11,110 nucleotides of DNA from the NCBI GenBank assembly GCA_023457295.1, contig JAEWLZ010000063.1:1-11110 (forward strand), given 5' to 3'. Within the stretch, counting starts at the first letter, position 1, and every line of letters begins with the position of its first letter. Source of the DNA: Cyanobacteria bacterium OH_PDB_112. Lineage in GTDB: Bacteria > Cyanobacteriota > Vampirovibrionia > Gastranaerophilales > CAJFVJ01. Below are positions 7,056 to 11,110 of the stretch, one piece after another. Below the pieces are notes generated by a model. The model saw only the letters and a program-made list of their open reading frames with translations, had not been told where the DNA came from and ran no database searches. The translations under genes and the position numbers were made by a program.

Positions 7056-8500
7056 TTTACATCTTTCCAAATTTCATCCCCTAATATTTCACCGCCTTTA
7101 GAGCCGGCAAAGTACATTCCTGCTCCTACAACTATACCTGCAATTGTACCGACAGGACCGCCGACACAAGTTCCCACAAGAGCGCCTGAGCCTATTGAAG
7201 CAAGAATACCCGCTCCTGATTTTAATGTCTGTTTTTTTGCATTTTTGCCAAAATGCCCGCCGTCTTTTTCACAAGCATTTATAACATCTATACTTTCTAA
7301 AGCTATGGTCAAAGGTATTGCTACCTTACCGAGTATTTTGCCGCCTACTTTAGTCATTTTAGATAATCTGCCGAGATTTTTCCCTGCTGATTCTATTAAC
7401 GCTTTATTTTTTGCAGCTCCTTTAGTAGCTTTTTTTAAGGCCTTTGAAATATCAGCTTTGGTTAATTTTGAAGAATCTTTAGCCAGATCATCCAATAATT
7501 GAACCATTTTCTCGTTGCCTGAATTTTTTGCTGTTTCTCTTAAACCTTTTATAAGATTTTCGGCTTCTGCCCCTGTTTTTCCTTTCAATTGATTTTTCAA
7601 ATTTTTAATATCTTTTAAATATTTGTCGCCGTCTTTTAACGCAATGCTTTGCTTGTTTTTGGCTGCTTTTTTAAATTCTTTATTTATTTTATTAAATTCA
7701 TTTTCAGCTTCTTTGACTATTTTTCTTGCAGCGGATTTATCTTTCCATTTTGCTTTTTTTAGGTCTTCTTTTGCTTTTGATAATTTTTCCAAAGCAGAAT
7801 CTCTTTCGGTCATGGATTTATAAAAAGAGTCATTTTCTTTTAAGAATGTTTTCATCTCAGTTTTTGTTTTTGGAGTTATTTGAGAAGAATTATCATTTTC
7901 CAAAATTTCTTTTACACTATTTAATTTATACGACTCGGAACCACGAGAAAATAAATTATCACCGTTGGAAGAAATATTCTCTTTATGCAAAATTTGCGAA
8001 TATTCTTTCAGTTTGGCATTAGCTTTTGCGTTATTATATGCCAAAGAATATGCCGCCCCGAATAATATAGGACCGCTTGCAACGCCTCCGAATTTTAATA
8101 TTTTAGACTCGGGGACTGAATTCGATTTTTCTTTGACTTCATCATGATTATTAGCAATAGAATTTTTACTTTCATTTGTTTCAGACTCAGCAGAAATACT
8201 TTCAGATGAATCTCTAGTATTAGTATTGTGAGTATCGGCATTTTCATATTTTGAATATAAATCTTGATAAAGTTTATATTCAAGCATTTGCATAAGAATA
8301 GGATTTAATTGAAAACCATTATTATAAGTATTTGGCTGAGTTTGCAGAAGAGCATTGCCTATTTGAAAATTATCAAAAGAAGATAAACCCAAAACATCAG
8401 CATAACAAGACTGTTTTGACAAAAGTTCAGCTCGCTTTTGTGCATTTAACTGTCTTAAATACAAATTTTCATTTTGTAGCTGCATTAAATCTTGGGACAT
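7052..8500 (-). CDS. Hypothetical 482-aa protein with coiled-coil-like middle and glycine-zipper C-terminus
   Basis: I do not recognise a family. The ATG at 8500 has GAGG six bases upstream. Residues 1-85 are Gln/Asn/Leu-rich and helical, and about 86-130 are low-complexity Ser/Asn/Glu (probably disordered). A short hydrophobic patch follows (137-155, GGVASGPILFGAAYSLAYN). Residues 225-370 are Lys/Glu/Ala-rich helices, likely coiled coil. The C-terminus has a hydrophobic stretch (388-408) and then a glycine-zipper block (428-467) with GxxxG-type spacing, including GALVGTCVGGPVGTIAG. There is no signal peptide. Such glycine-rich hydrophobic tails occur in membrane-inserting toxins, polymorphic-toxin pre-domains and phage tail proteins, so a membrane-active or secreted effector is one hypothesis; a structural cell-envelope protein is another. 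A TATACT hexamer at 8530-8535 (minus) could be a -10 element, but no good -35 accompanies it. The gene stands alone on its strand, downstream of the sigma-gene terminator. Confidence 0.85.
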   Translation of the reverse strand: MSQDLMQLQNENLYLRQLNAQKRAELLSKQSCYADVLGLSSFDNFQIGNALLQTQPNTYNNGFQLNPILMQMLEYKLYQDLYSKYENADTHNTNTRDSSESISAESETNESKNSIANNHDEVKEKSNSVPESKILKFGGVASGPILFGAAYSLAYNNAKANAKLKEYSQILHKENISSNGDNLFSRGSESYKLNSVKEILENDNSSQITPKTKTEMKTFLKENDSFYKSMTERDSALEKLSKAKEDLKKAKWKDKSAARKIVKEAENEFNKINKEFKKAAKNKQSIALKDGDKYLKDIKNLKNQLKGKTGAEAENLIKGLRETAKNSGNEKMVQLLDDLAKDSSKLTKADISKALKKATKGAAKNKALIESAGKNLGRLSKMTKVGGKILGKVAIPLTIALESIDVINACEKDGGHFGKNAKKQTLKSGAGILASIGSGALVGTCVGGPVGTIAGIVVGAGMYFAGSKGGEILGDEIWKDVN

Positions 8501-8587
8501 AAATATCCTCTATCTCTCTATAAATATAAAGTATATATTTTATAGATAATTGCTTTATTTGTAGTTTATATATTAAAAAGTTGTAAT

Positions 8588-8620
8588 AAAAAATCGCTGG
8601 TATAAAAACAGCGATTTTTT
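8588..8620 (-). terminator. Rho-independent terminator of the rlmB-sigma unit
   Basis: This is a perfect 12-bp inverted repeat: AAAAAATCGCTG at 8588-8599 and CAGCGATTTTTT at 8609-8620, with a 9-base loop. Read on the minus strand it lies 36 bases past the sigma-factor stop and ends in six T residues. The A/T flanks make it symmetric, so it could also stop plus-strand transcription, though no plus-strand gene runs into it. Confidence 0.9.
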
Positions 8621-8656
8621 ATGATTTTAATATTACGTATAACATTACAATACTAT

Positions 8657-9637
8657 TTATGTCCCTATAAAGTTTTTTATTCCTCGTATTTCTTTGTTAT
8701 TTTTTACAAGTTTTTTTAGTTTGCTTATCGCACGATTTTCGATTTGACGAATTCTTTCACGAGAAACCCCATAACGAGAACCTATTTCTTCAAGAGTTTT
8801 TTTCTTCCCATCATCATCAAGTCCAAAACGCATAATCAAAACGTCTTTTTCTTTTATACTCAACTGTGATAATACGCTTCTCATCTCTGAAAATAAATTG
8901 TCCTGCGTAACTTTGGTTTCCGGAGCAATTGAACTTTCATCAACAAGTAAATCACTAACAGTTGAACTTTCATCTTTTTGATTCAAAGGAGTTTCCAAAC
9001 TTACAACTGTTTGAGTAGTTTTCAAAATCGCCGTCAATTTTGATATCGAAATACCAAGTCTTTGAGCAATCTCTTCTTTGCGAGGCTTTCTGTTTAGTTC
9101 ATTTGTCAAATCCGATGTAATTTTGCGTACACGGCTTATAGTCTCAATCATATGGACAGGAAGTCTTATAGTACGTGACTTATCTGCAATTCCGCGACTT
9201 ATTGCCTGTTGAATCCACCAAGTAGCATAAGTAGAAAATTTATACCCTTTTGAATAATCGAATTTCTCGGCAGCACGCATAAGTCCCATATTTCCTTCCT
9301 GAATCAAATCAAGAAAAGACAAGCCTCGTCCTGTATATTTTTTTGCAATACTCACAACAAGTCGCAAATTGGCGTTAATAAGTTTTTGTTTTGCATCCAA
9401 TGAGCCTTCTTGGATGGCTTTTGCTGTATCATACTCTTCTTCCGGCAAAAGAAGAGGTATTTTACCGATTTGCTGAAGATAAATTTTGACTGAATCATCA
9501 GCAAGACTGTCATTTTCGACACTTGTTGACGGAGTAAAAATATTTTCCGCCTCCGGCATATCCTCTATTTGAATATCCGATTCTATCGCTTCATCAGAAA
9601 TAGAATCGGCATCAAAAACACGTTTGTTAAAAGTCAT
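8657..9637 (-). CDS. rpoD: Sigma-70 family RNA polymerase sigma factor, RpoD/SigA type
   Basis: Directs RNA polymerase to promoters. The 326 residues show region 1.2 (DDSVKIYLQQIGKIPLL, 47-63), region 2 (ANLRLVVSIAKKYTGRGL and DLIQEGNMGLMRAAEKFDY, with the aromatic-rich YKFSTYATWWIQQAISR for -10 melting, about 89-148), region 3 (about 160-240) and region 4 (TLEEIGSRYGVSRERIRQIE helix-turn-helix, 281-300, for -35 recognition). The first 45 residues are acidic and low-complexity, in place of a clear region 1.1. The start at 9637 has an AGGGGGAG site three bases upstream. The gene lies 20 bases behind rlmB on the same strand and is followed by a strong terminator, so the two are probably co-transcribed. 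Region 2 is that of a primary factor. At 326 residues it is short for a housekeeping SigA and close in size to cyanobacterial group 2 factors, so which class it belongs to needs the rest of the genome. Confidence 0.95.
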   Translation of the reverse strand: MTFNKRVFDADSISDEAIESDIQIEDMPEAENIFTPSTSVENDSLADDSVKIYLQQIGKIPLLLPEEEYDTAKAIQEGSLDAKQKLINANLRLVVSIAKKYTGRGLSFLDLIQEGNMGLMRAAEKFDYSKGYKFSTYATWWIQQAISRGIADKSRTIRLPVHMIETISRVRKITSDLTNELNRKPRKEEIAQRLGISISKLTAILKTTQTVVSLETPLNQKDESSTVSDLLVDESSIAPETKVTQDNLFSEMRSVLSQLSIKEKDVLIMRFGLDDDGKKKTLEEIGSRYGVSRERIRQIENRAISKLKKLVKNNKEIRGIKNFIGT

Positions 9638-9657
9638 AGTCTCCCCCTTGAATAAGA

Positions 9658-10395
9658 TTATTTAACCATTCTTTGCTTGATAACCTCGTAAACAATTATA
9701 CTGCCTGCATTAGCCACATTGAGCGAATTAAAATCACTCAGCATAGGGATTTTAATAAGGTAATCGCAATTACAACCGACTAATTTACTTATTCCACAAT
9801 TTTCGCCTCCCAAAACAATTGCACAATTTCCCCCGAAATCCACATCATAATAGTTTTGGTCAGCACTCGCATCTGCACCGTAAACCCAAAAAGATTTTTC
9901 TTTAAGTTTTTCGATTGCATTTACAATATTGTTCACTTTAATTATCGGAATACGATTTACCGCCCCGGCACTAGCTTTTTGGACAGTAGCGTTCACGCCG
10001 GCGGAACGTCTTGAGGGTATTATTACCCCGTCGACTCCGGCACAAACTGCTGTTCGAATTATCGAGCCAAGATTATGAGGATCTTCTACTCCGTCAAGAA
10101 TTACAACAATGGCATTATCTTTATTTAAACCTTCCAAAAAGTCATCCAAATCATGATATTTAATCGGAGAGATATTCGCCACAATTCCCTGATGAGAATT
10201 ATTTTCGGACAAAGTATCGAGCTTCTGCACCGGAACAAACTGGAACAAAACGCCTTGCTCTTTTGCCTCTGTAATAATCTCATTTATTTTTTTGTCTTTT
10301 TTTACTGCGTTCGAAATCAATATTTTATTAATCCTCTCCGGCGTGGTTCTGATTGCTTCTTGGATAGCATTTTTGCCGTATATGTTCTCTTGCAT
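9658..10395 (-). CDS. rlmB: TrmH/SpoU-family 23S rRNA 2'-O-ribose methyltransferase (RlmB-like)
   Basis: Predicted to methylate a ribose 2'-OH in 23S rRNA using S-adenosylmethionine (Gm2251 in E. coli RlmB). The 245 residues match the family's length. Residues 1-75 form the N-terminal RNA-binding domain, starting with the typical IYGKNAIQEAI. The SPOUT knot domain has motif 1 DGVEDPHNLGSIIRTA (101-116, Asn108 and Arg114), motif 2 VLGGENCGI (194-202) and motif 3 IPMLSDFNSLNVANAG (216-231), which make the trefoil-knot SAM site. Motif 2 usually reads G-x-E-G-x-G; here Asn199 and Cys200 follow Glu198. The ATG at 10395 has GAGGA seven bases upstream. It is the first gene of a likely two-gene unit with the sigma factor. 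Exact target specificity within the TrmH family cannot be read from sequence alone. Confidence 0.93.
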   Translation of the reverse strand: MQENIYGKNAIQEAIRTTPERINKILISNAVKKDKKINEIITEAKEQGVLFQFVPVQKLDTLSENNSHQGIVANISPIKYHDLDDFLEGLNKDNAIVVILDGVEDPHNLGSIIRTAVCAGVDGVIIPSRRSAGVNATVQKASAGAVNRIPIIKVNNIVNAIEKLKEKSFWVYGADASADQNYYDVDFGGNCAIVLGGENCGISKLVGCNCDYLIKIPMLSDFNSLNVANAGSIIVYEVIKQRMVK

Positions 10396-10412
10396 TGTAA
10401 AGTCCTCATTAA

Positions 10413-10440
10413 ATTATAAGTATATCTAGTATGTGGGCAA
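10413..10440 (-). promoter_or_regulatory. rlmB: Candidate promoter for rlmB-rpoD
   Basis: On the minus strand a perfect TATAAT (10413-10418) follows TTGCCC (10435-10440) at 16-base spacing. Initiation from it would start almost on the ribosome site, which counts against it. An overlapping TATACT (10419-10424) with TTGGTT (10444-10449) has 19-base spacing, and a second TATAAT at 10449-10454 lacks a -35. One of these is probably used, because the 149 bases between the upstream terminator and rlmB hold no gene. Confidence 0.35.
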
Positions 10441-10544
10441 TTAAACCAATTATAACCCAAGGATGTATTCAAGAGGGGATATAAAATTCAATTTACTTTT
10501 AACATATTATTTTGAAACATCTTTGGAATAATATTAGAACTCAA

Positions 10545-10578
10545 AAAAAAATCGCCTAAACCGAAAGGCGATTTTTTT
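10545..10578 (-). terminator. Rho-independent terminator of the 109-aa gene
   Basis: This is a 13-bp perfect hairpin: AAAAAATCGCCT (10546-10557) pairs with AGGCGATTTTTT (10566-10577), plus one more A-T pair at the base, with an 8-base loop (AAACCGAA). Read on the minus strand it begins 17 bases after the stop of the 109-aa gene and continues into a run of eight T residues in total. Confidence 0.9.
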
Positions 10579-10595
10579 GTTATTCGAATTAAATT

Positions 10596-10925
10596 TTATG
10601 CAACAACATTAAGATTTTGCCCTGGCTGCGCTGTATTTTGGGTATCTACAGATGGAGAAGTTACAGGTTTTTTAGGATGTATTGCTTCTGACATCTTTCT
10701 TAACTGGTTTGCAATATACTCTTCTCTTTTAGGATTATTGGGATCATTTACAATAATCTCCATGTTTTTGTCGTCTTTTAGTCTAAAATTGACCACATCT
10801 TTGCCGATTTTTTGATCCAAAACTTTTTTCATTTCAACCAAATCAGCTTTTTCATGTTCGCTTATTGGTGTGTCAGATGTTATCGGAACAATCTGTTGAC
10901 CAAAAGTTAAACCGACTTTATTCAT
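10596..10925 (-). CDS. Hypothetical 109-aa protein
   Basis: I do not recognise a family. The ATG at 10925 has GAGG eight bases upstream. A TATAGT hexamer at 10956-10961 may be a -10 element, without a recognisable -35. The N-terminus is short and carries an L-T-F-G-Q-Q motif (6-11). A compact alpha/beta region follows at about 20-82: helix HEKADLVEMKKVLDQKIG, strands VVNFRLKDD and NMEIIVND, then helix REEYIANQLRKMSEAI. A Pro/Thr/Gln/Asn-rich tail (85-109) is probably disordered. There is no signal peptide, membrane segment or cysteine, so it is likely a small cytosolic protein. The gene has its own strong terminator, which supports it being expressed on its own or with whatever lies upstream at the right edge. 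Confidence 0.85.
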   Translation of the reverse strand: MNKVGLTFGQQIVPITSDTPISEHEKADLVEMKKVLDQKIGKDVVNFRLKDDKNMEIIVNDPNNPKREEYIANQLRKMSEAIHPKKPVTSPSVDTQNTAQPGQNLNVVA

Positions 10926-10998
10926 TACGCTAACCTCAAATTAGTAATTACTTATACTATAAAGCCCCTAAAAATATTAATTGCTAAAAATTCATGTA

Positions 10999-11020
10999 AT
11001 TGTAACAAAAAGTTACCAAT
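10999..11020. repeat. Imperfect inverted repeat upstream of the 109-aa gene
   Basis: ATTGTAAC (10999-11006) is followed by five A residues and then GTTACCAAT (11012-11020). The arms match apart from one extra C. It sits about 75 bases before the 109-aa start and could be an operator or weak hairpin. It also overlaps the stop of the possible edge gene. Confidence 0.35.
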
Positions 11021-11110
11021 TATTATTAAACATTTTTGTAGCAGAATTTTTACAGGTATAACAAGTATTTGCTTCGAGAAAAACTTTTTTGGAATAATCC
11101 TGAATTGTAG
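11013..11110 (-). CDS. Possible 3' end of a further minus-strand gene (partial)
   Basis: Reading the minus strand from base 11108, 31 codons are open to a TAA at 11013-11015. The residues look protein-like: charged, mixed composition, ending with a C-Y-T-C pair and an Asn-rich tail before Trp-stop. If real, the gene's body lies beyond the right edge and its stop is 87 bases before the 109-aa gene. A second minus frame is also open across this stretch to a stop at 10952-10954 but is Ile/Leu/Phe-rich and looks accidental. With so few codons the call is weak. Confidence 0.3.
   Translation of the reverse strand, partial: TIQDYSKKVFLEANTCYTCKNSATKMFNNNW

Noticed and set aside
7245..8147. Several plus-strand open frames inside the 482-aa gene, and a minus-strand one at 8095-8283
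   Set aside because: They are shadows of the minus-strand gene, rich in Phe/Leu/Ser as expected from reading Lys/Glu codons backwards, and lack ribosome sites.
10153..10419. 88-codon plus-strand open frame over the start of rlmB
   Set aside because: Antisense to a conserved, confidently identified gene.
10952..11110. Second minus-strand frame open from the right edge to 10952
   Set aside because: Almost entirely Ile/Leu/Phe/Lys and it runs over the promoter region of the 109-aa gene; the other frame ending at 11013 looks more protein-like.

Overview
The window is AT-rich DNA from a Gram-negative (diderm) bacterium. The outer-membrane lipid-transport protein MlaA, a SigA/RpoD-type sigma factor, long tandem-GAF signalling proteins and several short Asn/Lys-rich proteins of no known family together look like a host-associated, non-photosynthetic cyanobacterial relative (Vampirovibrionia/'Melainabacteria', Gastranaerophilales type). 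This placement is an inference from composition and gene style; the window contains no rRNA or other decisive marker. I see no tRNA, rRNA, insertion sequence, CRISPR array, attachment site or phage module, and no gene-free stretch longer than about 215 bases.

Layout. (1) Bases 2-4636, plus strand: the 3' part of a giant cytosolic sensor histidine kinase. Its frame is open through the left edge. The visible part has the end of a PocR-like ligand-binding domain, seven tandem GAF domains and a HisKA/HATPase kinase core. (2) Bases 4639-6639, minus: an exported protein joining an MlaA (VacJ) domain to a C-terminal serine alpha/beta-hydrolase. It converges on the kinase gene with only two bases between the stop codons. 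(3) A divergent 212-base spacer, then a 67-aa plus-strand small protein (6852-7055). Its stop overlaps tail-to-tail, by four bases, the stop of a 482-aa minus-strand protein (7052-8500) with Lys/Glu-rich helices and a glycine-zipper C-terminus. (4) A housekeeping block on the minus strand: rlmB (23S rRNA 2'-O-methyltransferase family) followed 20 bases later by a sigma-70 gene, ending in a perfect 12-bp hairpin terminator. (5) A 109-aa minus-strand protein of unknown function with its own terminator, and possibly the last codons of another minus-strand gene at the right edge.

How they fit together. rlmB and the sigma gene look like one transcription unit. The kinase has no response regulator beside it in the window, so its output partner is elsewhere. 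The MlaA-hydrolase fusion would put a phospholipid-extracting domain and a possible acyl-hydrolase on one periplasmic chain, and it is the most interesting protein here biochemically. The multi-GAF kinase and the glycine-zipper/small-protein pair are the other items worth following up.
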